Shown here: positions 17,524-25,976 of the stretch, one piece after another
Layout: each line of letters opens with the position of its first letter
Numbering within the stretch: position 1 is the stretch's first letter
Origin: JALEFZ01 sp038527485
GTDB lineage: Bacteria > Bacteroidota > Bacteroidia > J057
Length of the DNA: 64,000 nt
NCBI GenBank assembly: GCA_038527485.1
Contig: JBCBFT010000003.1
Location: 62,001 to 126,000, forward strand
Direction: 5' to 3'
Made by a program: the position numbers and the translations under genes
The notes under the pieces: generated by a model
The model's database searches: none
The model's input: the letters and a program-made list of their open reading frames with translations, nothing else
Told to the model about the DNA's origin: nothing

Positions 17524-18096
17524 CTACCCTTTCTCAAATTGCGAATCCCGACTACTGTGTGCAGCGCGCATCTGGTCGAGTAAAGGGCGTAATTCTGGGG
17601 ACTCAAATAAGAGCTGTCGATTATTGGCCCCAACAAATCCTCTGATGACCATCTGGTTGAATAGGGTAATCAGCGCATCAAAGTATCCCTCCATATTGAG
17701 CAGACCGATAGGCCGATCGTGCAGCCCGAGCTGGCGCCAAGTAAGGATCTCACACAGCTCATCCATTGTCCCAAATCCTCCTGGAAGTGTCAGAAACCCA
17801 TCAGACATCTCCGCCATGATTTGCTTGCGTTCGTGCATGGTTTCGGTCAGGATCAACTGACTCAGGCCTTTGTGCCCGACCTCGCGGTCCATGAGAAAAT
17901 TCGGGATGACGCCGACGACTTCACCGCCTTTGGATAGCGCGGCTTCCGCGACGACACCCATTAGACCGATGTTGCCTGCGCCATAGACGAGTCGGATATT
18001 ATTTTCAGCCAAGTAGATGCCCAACTCGTGGGCGGCAGCTTCATATTGTGGCAAGACTCCCTTGCGAGAACCACAGAATACACAGAGTGATTGCAT
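17524..18096 (-). CDS. LOG-family nucleotide 5'-monophosphate phosphoribohydrolase
   Basis: Member of the LOG (lysine-decarboxylase-like, TIGR00730) family, which cleaves the N-glycosidic bond of nucleoside monophosphates, including cytokinin nucleotides in some organisms. The 190 residues show a Rossmann-type start (SLCVFCGSRKG), the conserved Met-His-Glu-Arg-Lys (87-91) and the signature PGGFGTMDE at 105-113, followed by TWRQLGLH. These are the family's substrate and catalytic residues, so the enzyme should be active. Length matches the usual 180-200. The older name lysine decarboxylase is misleading for this group. It is downstream of nothing obvious; the next minus-strand gene upstream is an epimerase 40 bases away, so the two may share a transcript. 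Confidence 0.9.
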   Translation of the reverse strand: MQSLCVFCGSRKGVLPQYEAAAHELGIYLAENNIRLVYGAGNIGLMGVVAEAALSKGGEVVGVIPNFLMDREVGHKGLSQLILTETMHERKQIMAEMSDGFLTLPGGFGTMDELCEILTWRQLGLHDRPIGLLNMEGYFDALITLFNQMVIRGFVGANNRQLLFESPELRPLLDQMRAAHSSRDSQFEKG

Positions 18097-18136
18097 GTGA
18101 CGATAGGATAGGTTTGAGCCCCAAGATTACGAAATT

Positions 18137-19027
18137 CTAGGAAGGATTCGCAAATTTAAAGGCATAGCTGCATGTATGACGCTTGCCAGCCAGCAACAAG
18201 TGAACTCCTGTCTTTTCCATGATGTCACCAGTGGCGTCAGTATAATCCGCTAGCCCCAGCCAAGGCTCGATACAGACGAAAGGTGCCCCAGGCTTAGCCC
18301 AGATTCCGAGGTAATCAAATGCTGAAATATCAACTGTGAGTTTATGACCGCTTTTTCGAGAGACTAGTGAAACTGTATCACTCTTGGGGCTATGTACCAC
18401 AAGCGCATCCTGATCGAAAAGTGTAGGTGTGATTGGGATGATCTGTTCGTTTTCCAAAAGAGGAGAGGTTTCCCCGTTATACAATCCCCCTTCCAGTAAA
18501 TGTCGCTCCAGATTTTCCTTTTCCTCAAACACTACATCATAGTCCGTCAATTCTTCTCCTGCCACCATAGGGCAAGAAAATCCAGGGTGTCCACCAATTG
18601 AGAATGGCATGGTCGTCTCTCCCATGTTGTGGATCTGATAGGTGATTTTGACTCCGTGTTCGTGTTCTTCCTGAAAAAGCTGGTACATGATATCCATTTG
18701 AAAATCAAAAGGATACATTTTTCGAATGTCGTCATTGGGGAGGAGGCGAAAATGTAGTTGATCCTCGGCTTGGCTCACCAGTTCAAACTCATTGTTTCGC
18801 GCAAAACCATGCTGTTTCATCGTGTAGCTTTTTCCCTCATAGGTATATTGATCGTTTTTGAGTCGGCCAACAATGGGGAATAATACAGGTGCATGCCTAC
18901 CCCAAATCTCAGGATCTGCTTGCCACATGTACTCTATAGAATGAGGCTTGGATACAAGACTGATAATTTCAGCTCCTGCAGATTTCACACTGAGGGTGAG
19001 GAAAGAGTTGTGAATATTATATGTCAT
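18137..19027 (-). CDS. Aldose 1-epimerase family protein (LacX-like)
   Basis: Galactose-mutarotase-like fold, LacX branch. The 296-residue product from the ATG at 19027 begins YNIHNSFLTLSVKSAGAE, the usual family start; the frame reaches 19063 but the extra 12 residues have no counterpart I know. Conserved elements include WGRHAPVLFPIVGRLKN, the catalytic-type His in KQHGFAR, the central FSIGGHPGFSCP and a C-terminal CIEPWLGLAD with Glu and Trp. In related enzymes the two histidines and a Glu line the sugar site. It probably interconverts anomers of a hexose or hexose phosphate; the exact substrate is not evident. There is no signal peptide. The neighbouring LOG gene lies 40 bases downstream in the same direction. 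Confidence 0.88.
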   Translation of the reverse strand: MTYNIHNSFLTLSVKSAGAEIISLVSKPHSIEYMWQADPEIWGRHAPVLFPIVGRLKNDQYTYEGKSYTMKQHGFARNNEFELVSQAEDQLHFRLLPNDDIRKMYPFDFQMDIMYQLFQEEHEHGVKITYQIHNMGETTMPFSIGGHPGFSCPMVAGEELTDYDVVFEEKENLERHLLEGGLYNGETSPLLENEQIIPITPTLFDQDALVVHSPKSDTVSLVSRKSGHKLTVDISAFDYLGIWAKPGAPFVCIEPWLGLADYTDATGDIMEKTGVHLLLAGKRHTCSYAFKFANPS

Positions 19028-19103
19028 AGGTGAGTGGAGAAGAAGTTGTAAAGGATGCTTCAAGGTAGCAAAACTTCTTTCCTGAGATCAATTTTTATAC
19101 CCG

Positions 19104-20384
19104 TCAAATTTGTTCGTTCAACCTGAAATGTAGACGGATGATCTTTTCTCCTCGTTTGATCTTCATGCGGACATATTTTCCTGACCTCCTCGAGAGAAGG
19201 CTGTATAAGACTTCGATACTTTGTCCTGATACGGGAACACCATTCATCGCGAGGATCTCATCATATATGTGGAGGCCCGCTACTTCAGCAGGAGAACCAG
19301 GTCGGATATAGCTGATGATAAATTTTTCATAGCGATCACCTGTGGAGATAAATTCTAGCCCACTAATGTTGTAGCCAAAAGTCTTTTTGAAGTTGCGGTT
19401 TTTTCGAAGGAACACCCGTTGTCTGTGATAGTCGAAGATGATCCTGAATCTTGAAAGGACTTCAGAACCAATATTACCATACCAGTCAAGGGAGTCGGGA
19501 AACATCGTCAACGACTCTGCTGTGGGATAGCCCGTCACAATACCTGCAAAATCAAAATCTCCCAGACTAAAGGTAGGATTGCGTCCCAGCTTGCCATAGA
19601 CATTTCCACTGAGTCCCATTCCTAAGAAGGCGGGAATCGACTTATCAGGTACAGGAAGTTCATCGTGAAAAAGCGAAATCGCCATACTCGCGCCTGTATC
19701 CATTAACCAGCGTTCCTTTACTCTATTACCTAAGTGATCTATCAAGGATGCTTCTACATAAGGTTTTCCTTTTCGAACATTGATGGGAACCTCCGTCCAC
19801 TTAGGACTGCGGGGTGCTTTGAATGAGAAAGGATCTGTTAAGCGAATGTATTTTTGTAGATAATTGATTTCTACAACAAATTGGCCAAACACTTCATATC
19901 CGATGATGCCATATACAGGTTTACCAAACATAGCAGAATAAGACACTAGATCCTGCGGGAGGACGACCATGTTGACACCATATCCTTCTGCTCCAGGGAT
20001 AGAAAGACGGATGTTCCTTGCTAGACTAGCATCTATATCGTTTCCTTCTCCGAGACCACGGATTTTGACTGGTGCCAATGAATCAATCTCTAACCATGAG
20101 AGCACAACAGGCTCAGTGAAGATTGTCGTCTTTACACCTGTATCTAAAATGAAATTCATCTCGAATGAGCCGTTGATCCTCACGGGAAGGAGAATCACAT
20201 TATTTTGAATTTCTACAGGTATACTTACAGAACGAACGCCATCTTTGAGAACAAAGCCAGATGTGCGTGCTTGTAGAGTCCAACCCCAACCTAGCAAGAG
20301 TAGGATACCCGCTATGCGAAGGGGCCATTTTTTTGAAATACTCGATCTTAGGTCGTTTTGTGGCATCTTATGTAAAGTATTCAC
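19104..20384 (-). CDS. Retropepsin-like aspartic protease with PDZ domain
   Basis: A 426-residue envelope protein. The N-terminus has a basic stretch and a hydrophobic segment (about residues 24-38, IAGILLLLGWGW) acting as signal peptide or anchor. Two retropepsin-like lobes follow: the first with the catalytic triplet in FILDTG (about residue 80), the second with WLMDTGASMAIS (about 228). A PDZ domain at about 345-426 contains ISYIRPGSPAEVAGLHIYDEI. This two-lobe plus PDZ layout is common in Bacteroidota and is usually annotated as aspartyl protease family protein. Having both Asp-Thr-Gly sites in one chain means an intramolecular active site is possible, unlike dimeric viral retropepsins. 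The physiological substrate is unknown. Confidence 0.85.
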   Translation of the reverse strand: MNTLHKMPQNDLRSSISKKWPLRIAGILLLLGWGWTLQARTSGFVLKDGVRSVSIPVEIQNNVILLPVRINGSFEMNFILDTGVKTTIFTEPVVLSWLEIDSLAPVKIRGLGEGNDIDASLARNIRLSIPGAEGYGVNMVVLPQDLVSYSAMFGKPVYGIIGYEVFGQFVVEINYLQKYIRLTDPFSFKAPRSPKWTEVPINVRKGKPYVEASLIDHLGNRVKERWLMDTGASMAISLFHDELPVPDKSIPAFLGMGLSGNVYGKLGRNPTFSLGDFDFAGIVTGYPTAESLTMFPDSLDWYGNIGSEVLSRFRIIFDYHRQRVFLRKNRNFKKTFGYNISGLEFISTGDRYEKFIISYIRPGSPAEVAGLHIYDEILAMNGVPVSGQSIEVLYSLLSRRSGKYVRMKIKRGEKIIRLHFRLNEQI

Positions 20385-20586
20385 GGATCGCTAGGTAGAT
20401 ATTTAATGTACGAAACTTCTGATTTTTATTCAATAAAGAGAGGGTGAATAGCAGTTTCAGGCTGATGGGAGAATGAATCGCCTTAATGTTGCGAAAAATG
20501 GATAAAACCTCATCTTCTCTCCAAAACACTTGATTTCTCGTGCAACGGGAACGAAATTCATAGTGTCACTAAGAAAAAATGTTCCC

Positions 20587-21324
20587 ATGAAGCAGATAGT
20601 CTCCATCTTGTTTATATTTTCCCTTACCGTAGCAACGGCCTTTGGGCAGTGTCGTGACAAATCCAAATCCAATTGGGATGACCGTCACAATCATTTCCAT
20701 GACAGGGATTATTATCAGCCCCGCAGGCAACAACCTCGTCAGCAACAGCAACCTCGTCAGCAAGACGATCAGAGAAGGAAACGCAACCGCTACGACAGAC
20801 TGCACCTGCAAGTAGGTGGAGCAGGTAGCTATTTATACGATCAATCCAATGAGACGGGTTTCGATCCACAGGCAGAACGTGTAGATGGATTTGCTGAAGG
20901 GATGATCGGATTGCGATTTGACATCCGCGGTCGCAGAGGGCGTCGTGCCAATGTTTTGGCGGGATGGGGAACTGTAGGGGTGCTCTCTCCACAGTCTGCG
21001 ACTGTCTTGCTGTCGGAGCAAGGTGTAGCAGGAGGAGTAGATGCTTCGGCGATTTCTTATCAGTATCAAGAAATGGAAGCAGGATTCCTTTTCAGAGAAT
21101 GGTTTCGTCTGAGTGGAGGTGTGGGCATGTTGGAGTATCAAGACCTGTCGGGTGCTATGCAGACCTTCAATTACTACAAAGCCACTTCAGGTTTCAGCAT
21201 AGGACTGACAAGAGCGATCAAGTGGAATACATATGCCACTGTCCTAGTAGCAGAAGGAGGGAGCAACTTTACCTTCCGCCCTTCTACAGGTCTTTCGTTC
21301 AGATTCAATTTCTTGAGAATATAA
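20587..21324 (+). CDS. Secreted or outer-membrane beta-barrel protein with Arg/Gln-rich linker
   Basis: The frame can be read from a TTG at 20530, but the ATG at 20587 gives a clean signal peptide (QIVSILFIFSLTVATAFGQ). The mature protein begins with a charged segment and a low-complexity stretch of Arg, Gln and Pro (about residues 38-65), partly from a short DNA duplication of the unit cagcaacctcgtcagcaa around 20740-20765. The remaining 170 residues have alternating hydrophobic and polar strands with many Gly and aromatic residues, ending FRFNFLRI, as in small outer-membrane barrels. No specific family is recognised. It is convergent with the deacetylase-fold gene, and the 170-bp repeat at 21331-21500 fills the space between them. 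Confidence 0.75.
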   Translation: MKQIVSILFIFSLTVATAFGQCRDKSKSNWDDRHNHFHDRDYYQPRRQQPRQQQQPRQQDDQRRKRNRYDRLHLQVGGAGSYLYDQSNETGFDPQAERVDGFAEGMIGLRFDIRGRRGRRANVLAGWGTVGVLSPQSATVLLSEQGVAGGVDASAISYQYQEMEAGFLFREWFRLSGGVGMLEYQDLSGAMQTFNYYKATSGFSIGLTRAIKWNTYATVLVAEGGSNFTFRPSTGLSFRFNFLRI

Positions 21325-21330
21325 AGACAG

Positions 21331-21500
21331 GTTAAGACCATGTTTGAAACCTTAAATCTGCGAAAAGTTTGCGCTTTTAGAACCTAAACTTCGTCTACTT
21401 TGATCGATTTGGCTCCGCTAAATCTCACAAAATAGCTTTCGTCAGCACCTAAAAGCTCGGCTTTTTAGTTAGATTTTCGCTGCTCCACACATGGTCTAAG
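21331..21500. repeat. 170-bp imperfect-palindrome repeat, copy A
   Basis: Aligns without gaps to 62331-62500 with 136 of 170 identical bases by hand count. The ends are inverted repeats: AGACCATGT at 21335-21343 against ACATGGTCT at 21489-21497. The centre forms its own hairpin (21406-21413 pairs with 21417-21424), and intermediate segments also pair, so the whole element can fold into one long stem. At least two paired positions change on both sides between copies (21407/21423 and 21388/21442), keeping the pairing. It fills the gap between two convergent genes and contains the stop codon of the minus-strand gene. It could be a MITE-like mobile element or a conserved 3'-UTR structure. No clear target duplication is visible beyond TA dinucleotides at the ends. 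Confidence 0.85.
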
Positions 21501-22398
21501 CAAAAATATGGACCGCCGTACGAAAGGTTCGGGCGTGTGCCTCAACTGTATCAGCCACTCTTTCTGAATATCCTCCTCCTATACATATAGCGAGGGGGAT
21601 TTGGTGTTGATAAGCAGTCTCCAATACAAAAGCATCTCGCTGTTGGCAGCCTCTATGTGTCAGATTGAGCTTGCCGAGTTTGTCTGTAGCCAGTACATCT
21701 ACCCCTGCTTGATAAAGGATGAAATCGGGCATGTGTTGATCAATCAGCTTGGGCAATGTCTCGCGAAGCAATGCGAGATAGGTTGGGTCCTCAGTAAAGG
21801 TATCTAGGGGAATGTCGAGATCCGATACTTCTTTTCGCAGCGGATAGTTTTGTGCCCCATGCATACTGAATGTAAAGATTCGGGAGTCATCTGCACACAT
21901 TTTGGCCGTACCATTTCCCTGATGTACATCTAGGTCTACGATGAGAATTCTTTTGGCGTGTTTGTGAAAGAGTAAATGCTTGGCAGTGATAACCAAATCA
22001 TTGAGTAGGCAAAAACCTTCTCCATGTCCTTCGTAGGCGTGGTGGGTACCCCCTGCGATATTTCCTGCTACTCCATATTCGAGTGCATGTAGGGCAGCTC
22101 CAAGCGTGCCCTGACAAGACCGGCGAGAGCGATCGACCAGCTCCGCTGATTGGGGGAAACCGATTTTGCGCACAGCACGTGGATCTAGCGTCAGCTGCGT
22201 GAAGTGTGACCAATAACTTCTATCGTGTACACGTAAAACTTCCTCCTCCGATATGGGCGTTGCCTCCTCCAACTGATCTTCCGTTAGTGTGCCTTCGTAC
22301 AGAAGTTGTTCTCGGATCAGCTGATACTTTTGTATGGGAAATCGATGGCCGTCGGGCAAGCGTGGAACAAATCGGTCGGAGTGGAAAATTTTCATCAT
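21496..22398 (-). CDS. Histone-deacetylase-superfamily enzyme (class IV-like)
   Basis: Zinc-dependent deacetylase fold; bacterial members remove acetyl groups from polyamines, acetylated lysines or small molecules. The 300 residues include GGTHHAYEGHGEGFCLLNDL with the two active-site histidines, DLDVHQGNGTA with two metal ligands (Asp and His) and the third ligand Asp in YQAGVDVLATD. The catalytic set is complete. The compact length and the HHAYEGHGEGFC motif recall class IV (HDAC11-like) enzymes. The initial ATG at 22398 is followed immediately by a second one, and either could be used. The last two codons run into the palindromic repeat, which supplies the TAG. Substrate cannot be inferred from the neighbours. 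Confidence 0.9.
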   Translation of the reverse strand: MMKIFHSDRFVPRLPDGHRFPIQKYQLIREQLLYEGTLTEDQLEEATPISEEEVLRVHDRSYWSHFTQLTLDPRAVRKIGFPQSAELVDRSRRSCQGTLGAALHALEYGVAGNIAGGTHHAYEGHGEGFCLLNDLVITAKHLLFHKHAKRILIVDLDVHQGNGTAKMCADDSRIFTFSMHGAQNYPLRKEVSDLDIPLDTFTEDPTYLALLRETLPKLIDQHMPDFILYQAGVDVLATDKLGKLNLTHRGCQQRDAFVLETAYQHQIPLAICIGGGYSERVADTVEAHARTFRTAVHIFA

Positions 22399-22570
22399 AG
22401 GATGAACGCGAGGAGAGGCAGAAGGTTTTGAGATCTTGGTTGAGAGAGGACAAGTTACCTAATAATCCCTTGATCATGATGTGATTGGCGATCAACTCTT
22501 TAGTCTAGGTACTTATATCTGAAATTTTTCATTTGATCAAGCTTGTGTATATTGAAACAAATCGCATAGA

Positions 22571-23152
22571 ATGAAGCTACTACGTGCAATCATAAGACTA
22601 CTGGATCGAGGATTGGCTGTCGCATTTGCTCTGATTTTTGTACAAATCCCCGTAAGCATGGATTTGTATGAGCAAGTCTTGGTGGAGGCGAAAGACAGAG
22701 TCAAGCCGATATATGAGGATGTAGAATTTCGGGCGCTGAATGAAAATTTTGCGGATAAAGACGAGTATCTCGATGAACTGGCACGTGAAGCAGCGAATCC
22801 AGATAGTGTGCAACTCGTGCGCAATTCTGTCCATAGGTACGAAGAGTATATAGATGCGATTGCTACGCTGGAAGCACATGAATTTTGGGAGCGGCCTTGG
22901 TACATATTCAAAGTATACCGAAGTACCATCTGGCAATCTGTGGATTACACGCCTGGAATTATATGGACATGGGAGGGCTTGGCCTATGCGGGCTTAGGCA
23001 TTTTGGTATATAGCCTATTGTTGTTGCTTTTGTGGCGAATCGTAGGAGGAAAACCGCGCAAACAACCTATTACCTCCTCGCAGAGTTCTGGAACCCACAC
23101 CCCTACATCCCAAGCAGATAATCTCATAGATCCAACGGCGAGTCAAGGATGA
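22571..23152 (+). CDS. Membrane protein resembling DUF2937
   Basis: A 193-residue protein with a first hydrophobic segment at about residues 13-30 (GLAVAFALIFVQIPV), a helical and strongly charged middle region (about 35-125) and a second membrane segment at about 137-160 (GLGILVYSLLLLLLWRI). The C-terminal tail is Ser/Thr/Gln-rich and probably disordered. The start RLLDRGLAVAFALIFVQIP followed by YEQVL is reminiscent of the DUF2937 family, where a membrane helix precedes a helical domain; the function of that family is unknown. The VanZ-like gene follows 56 bases later in the same direction. Confidence 0.7.
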   Translation: MKLLRAIIRLLDRGLAVAFALIFVQIPVSMDLYEQVLVEAKDRVKPIYEDVEFRALNENFADKDEYLDELAREAANPDSVQLVRNSVHRYEEYIDAIATLEAHEFWERPWYIFKVYRSTIWQSVDYTPGIIWTWEGLAYAGLGILVYSLLLLLLWRIVGGKPRKQPITSSQSSGTHTPTSQADNLIDPTASQG

Positions 23153-23208
23153 AGGCCCTATAATGCTTTGGACTTTGAGTTTTGGAAATAGATCGATTTC
23201 TTGCTTCC

Positions 23209-23691
23209 ATGTCTGAGCTCGATGAAGTTTCTATTTCGCCCGCTCTCTGGAAAAAACCTTTTTTATCTCATTGGTTGCCACTCATCCTTTGGATGGGGGT
23301 GATTTTCTATTTATCAGATCAAGACAAGAACCAGACGGTACAGACCAGTGGATTCGTCCTTTGGCTGTTATCTTTTTTGCCTTTAGATCCTGAATGGCTC
23401 ACGAGTCCAGCATTCAAGGTATTTGTGCGGAAGAGTGCGCACATGACCGAATATTTTTTCCTGTACCTTTGGGCGTTTCGACTACTCAATTGGTATCAAC
23501 CCTTCCAAATTGCTTGGAACTGGGCAGCTTTTTTATCCATCGCCTACGCCATGACAGATGAGTTTCACCAGACTTTTGTGCCAGGGAGAGGTGCGAGTAT
23601 TCGAGATGTAGGCGTAGACAGTCTAGGTGTCTGCTTAGGAATGATCATTATTTGGGTATTTTTGAGACCCTCTAGGGCAAAAATTACGTAG
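23209..23691 (+). CDS. VanZ-like family membrane protein
   Basis: A 160-residue protein with four membrane segments. The frame extends to a TTG at 23182, but the ATG at 23209 is the better start. Family marks are a first helix followed by LSDQ, KSAHMTEYFFLYLWAFR in the middle, and DEFHQTFVPGRGASIRDVGVDSLG before the last helix. The conserved charged residues (Lys-x-x-His-x-x-Glu and Asp-Glu-x-x-Gln) are all present. VanZ itself is linked to teicoplanin resistance in enterococci, but most homologues, including Bacteroidota ones, have no proven function, and resistance should not be inferred. It may be co-transcribed with the DUF2937-like gene. Confidence 0.88.
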   Translation: MSELDEVSISPALWKKPFLSHWLPLILWMGVIFYLSDQDKNQTVQTSGFVLWLLSFLPLDPEWLTSPAFKVFVRKSAHMTEYFFLYLWAFRLLNWYQPFQIAWNWAAFLSIAYAMTDEFHQTFVPGRGASIRDVGVDSLGVCLGMIIIWVFLRPSRAKIT

Positions 23692-23762
23692 AAGATATAA
23701 AAGAAAGTGTATGTGGAAAGGATCTGTCACATCCATAATCTTCCATAATTAATTAATTCTTT

Positions 23763-23770
23763 TACCTTTG
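23763..23770 (+). promoter_or_regulatory. Candidate -7 promoter box TACCTTTG for sucB
   Basis: Exact TAnnTTTG match in the context TTTTACCTTTGTA, typical of strong Bacteroidota promoters. No obvious -33 TTG is seen. It would give a leader of about 60 bases before the sucB ATG at 23838. Confidence 0.5.
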
Positions 23771-23837
23771 TATATATCCGCCTATACGCCTACTGAGCGC
23801 ATTTTTTAGGAACACACAAATATAATCTTCGCTTCCC

Positions 23838-25079
23838 ATGATAGAAGTAATTGTACCGAGCCCAGGTGAATCGATCACTGAAGTCGAAATCGAAGCCTGG
23901 TTGGTCAAAACGGGAGACATCGTCGAGATGGATGATGAGCTCGCCGAAATCAATTCTGATAAAGCCACTCTGACTGTCAATGCAGAGTCAGGAGGAAAAA
24001 TTGAAATTTTGGTAGAGGAAGGAGAAACTGTAGAGGTCGGTCAAGTCATCGCAAAGATCGATACAGCTGCTGCAGGTGCTGCTGCTCCCGCCAAAGAGAC
24101 ACCCGCCCCTTCGGCCCAGCCTGAGACTACCTCCGCACCTGCTGCTTCCAACGGCAATGCTGCTGGACATCCATCAGTTTCTGCTCAGAAGATGATGGAT
24201 GAAAAGGGAATTCCTGCAGGTCAAGTCCAAGGAACAGGCCGTGGAGGGCGCATCACCAAGACAGATGTCATTCAGGCCAGTAAAAATGTGGCTGCACCTG
24301 CCGCCAAACCAGCACCCGCAGAACCCAAGAAGGAGAAGCGTCCCATCCCCGCGATGCCCGTCGTGAATGGAGGAGCTGAGCGCACGCAATCTCGTGAGAA
24401 GATGAGCTCCTTGCGTCGTGCGATTGCTGATCGTCTGGTCTCCGTGAAGAATGAGACGGCGATGCTGACTACGTTCAATGAGGTGGATCTTTATGAGATC
24501 AAGAAGCTGAGGGCTTCCTACAAAGAAAAATTCAAGGAAACACATGGCGTAGGCTTGGGCTTTATGTCCTTCTTCACCAAGGCAGTGACGATGGCACTGA
24601 TGGAGTTTCCAGGAGTGAATGCACAGATTGATGGCAAAGAAATCATTTACCACAATTATACAGATGTAGGGATCGCTGTCTCTACCCCGCGTGGATTGGT
24701 AGTACCTGTGATTCGCGACGCACATTTGATGTCTTTGAAGCAGATTGAGCAATCGGTTCTACACTATGCGCTGAAAGCACGTGAAAATAAGGTGACCATC
24801 GAGGACATGACAGGTGGTACATTTACCATCACAAATGGAGGTGTATTTGGATCGATGCTTTCTACACCCATCATCAATCCTCCGCAATCTGCGATCTTAG
24901 GTATGCACAACATCGTAGAGCGTCCTGTAGCGATCAAAGGTGAAGTCAAAATCCGTCCCATCATGTATGTGGCCCTTTCTTATGATCACCGCATCATCGA
25001 TGGCAAAGAAGCTGTGAGCTTCCTCTACCGTGTGAAGGAGCGCTTGGAAGATCCTTCTCGCATGTTGCTGGAAGTATAA
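23838..25079 (+). CDS. sucB: Dihydrolipoyllysine-residue succinyltransferase, E2 of 2-oxoglutarate dehydrogenase
   Basis: Transfers the succinyl group from E1 to CoA through its lipoyl arm, in the TCA cycle. The 413 residues contain one lipoyl domain with the modified Lys42 (EINSDKATL), a Pro/Ala-rich linker (about 78-115), an E3/E1-binding domain (about 117-152, HPSVSAQKMMDEKGI) and the acyltransferase core. The catalytic motif HRIIDG is at 384-389, with His384 and Asp388. A single lipoyl domain and the MIEVIVPSPGESI start are typical of 2-oxoglutarate rather than pyruvate dehydrogenase E2. The E1 gene sucA is in the same window at 59355-62117 but not adjacent, whereas many bacteria keep the two together. 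LipA, needed for its lipoylation, is encoded at 29369. Confidence 0.94.
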   Translation: MIEVIVPSPGESITEVEIEAWLVKTGDIVEMDDELAEINSDKATLTVNAESGGKIEILVEEGETVEVGQVIAKIDTAAAGAAAPAKETPAPSAQPETTSAPAASNGNAAGHPSVSAQKMMDEKGIPAGQVQGTGRGGRITKTDVIQASKNVAAPAAKPAPAEPKKEKRPIPAMPVVNGGAERTQSREKMSSLRRAIADRLVSVKNETAMLTTFNEVDLYEIKKLRASYKEKFKETHGVGLGFMSFFTKAVTMALMEFPGVNAQIDGKEIIYHNYTDVGIAVSTPRGLVVPVIRDAHLMSLKQIEQSVLHYALKARENKVTIEDMTGGTFTITNGGVFGSMLSTPIINPPQSAILGMHNIVERPVAIKGEVKIRPIMYVALSYDHRIIDGKEAVSFLYRVKERLEDPSRMLLEV

Positions 25080-25104
25080 GATAAGAGAGATCCTAAGAAC
25101 CGAG

Positions 25105-25145
25105 AACCGAGGATTGAGACTGATGATGTCTCGATTCTCGGTTTT
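25105..25145. terminator. Strong bidirectional terminator between sucB and the DUF2461 gene
   Basis: A 16-base stem, AACCGAGGATTGAGAC at 25105-25120 against 25128-25143 with two G-T wobbles and a seven-base loop (TGATGAT), followed by TTTT. It lies between convergent stop codons at 25079 and 25160. Confidence 0.75.
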
Positions 25146-25159
25146 CTACTCTTTAAGTC

Positions 25160-25840
25160 TTACTCATATAGCGGACGACCATCTAGGTCTGTCGTCAAGA
25201 TTTCTGACATATAATCGAAGAAAGGAAGAATTGCGACGTAGGTATCTACGACATGATCTAGGAATGCTTCGCTCACAACTTCTTTATCTGAAAAAGGTCT
25301 CCGTAAAATAAACTGCTTGTATCTCAGCAGATCAATGGCAGGATGATCTTTTTTGTAGCCCTTAGGAGCTGTTTTGACTTGCTCACCTGAAAGCCCACCA
25401 AATAGCTCGATCGCTTTCTGCCCCTTGACGATGCGACGGAGTGCCGTCGGGTCCTGTGCTATTTGGGTGCGTATCAATTTCATGTCCTCTTTATTGGGAC
25501 CAAAAAATCCCCCGCCTACTTCACTTTTTCCATCGGGCTGGATAGAAAAATAGTAGCTGCCCCTCCTCAGAGCCGATGCGCGTTTGATGCCTCCTCCCCA
25601 GTATTTTTTATAGGGTGTTTTATCCTTAGAAAATCGGACGTCACGATAGATTCGGTAGATCCGCATTTTCTCCAGTACATCGTGCTCGCTCAACCGATAC
25701 ATGAGTTCATCGGCAAAGTCTTTCATATTAACCAAAGCGTCTTCATAGGTAGCTCTATGAGCCTGAAACCAGTCGCGATTGTTGTTGGCGGTCAGGAGAC
25801 GGAGAAAATCAAGGGTATGGGGAGAAATGGTAGGATTCAA
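25160..25840 (-). CDS. DUF2461 (TIGR02453) family protein
   Basis: Conserved protein of unknown function, 226 residues, no signal peptide or membrane segment. Family features are FLRLLTANNNRDWFQAHRATYE near the N-terminus, the central RIYRDVRFSKDKTPYKKYW with its Arg-Asp-x-Arg-Phe and Lys-Thr-Pro-Tyr-Lys, GGGFFGP and a C-terminal LRYKQFILRRPFSD. These match the usual layout of the DUF2461 family in bacteria and fungi. No enzymatic role is established that I know of. It lies downstream of ndk on the same strand, but a terminator at 25895-25924 separates them. Confidence 0.88.
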   Translation of the reverse strand: MNPTISPHTLDFLRLLTANNNRDWFQAHRATYEDALVNMKDFADELMYRLSEHDVLEKMRIYRIYRDVRFSKDKTPYKKYWGGGIKRASALRRGSYYFSIQPDGKSEVGGGFFGPNKEDMKLIRTQIAQDPTALRRIVKGQKAIELFGGLSGEQVKTAPKGYKKDHPAIDLLRYKQFILRRPFSDKEVVSEAFLDHVVDTYVAILPFFDYMSEILTTDLDGRPLYE

Positions 25841-25894
25841 ATGGGACAGTTAGCTAGAGTACGTGATCATCAAATTTGGAACATAGGAGTGAGA

Positions 25895-25924
25895 AAACAA
25901 AACACCCTAGGCGATGACCTAGGG
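25895..25924 (-). terminator. Rho-independent terminator of ndk
   Basis: On the minus strand CCCTAGG, a six-base loop (TCATCG) and CCTAGGG are followed by TGTTTTGTTTTC. Plus-strand stem positions are 25905-25911 and 25918-25924, with the A-rich tract at 25893-25904. It lies 53 bases after the ndk stop. Confidence 0.65.
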
Positions 25925-25976
25925 CGATGGTATGAGAAGTCAAGCGACACAGCGTTCGATGACTATTTTCTCTTTA

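Noticed and set aside
20735..20770. Short direct duplication in the barrel protein gene as a recombination hotspot or CRISPR-like repeat.
   Set aside because: Only two units of about 18 bases, in frame, in a low-complexity Gln/Arg linker; ordinary slippage explains it.
23209..23691. VanZ-like protein as an antibiotic resistance gene.
   Set aside because: The family is widespread and most members have no link to glycopeptide resistance; no van genes are nearby.
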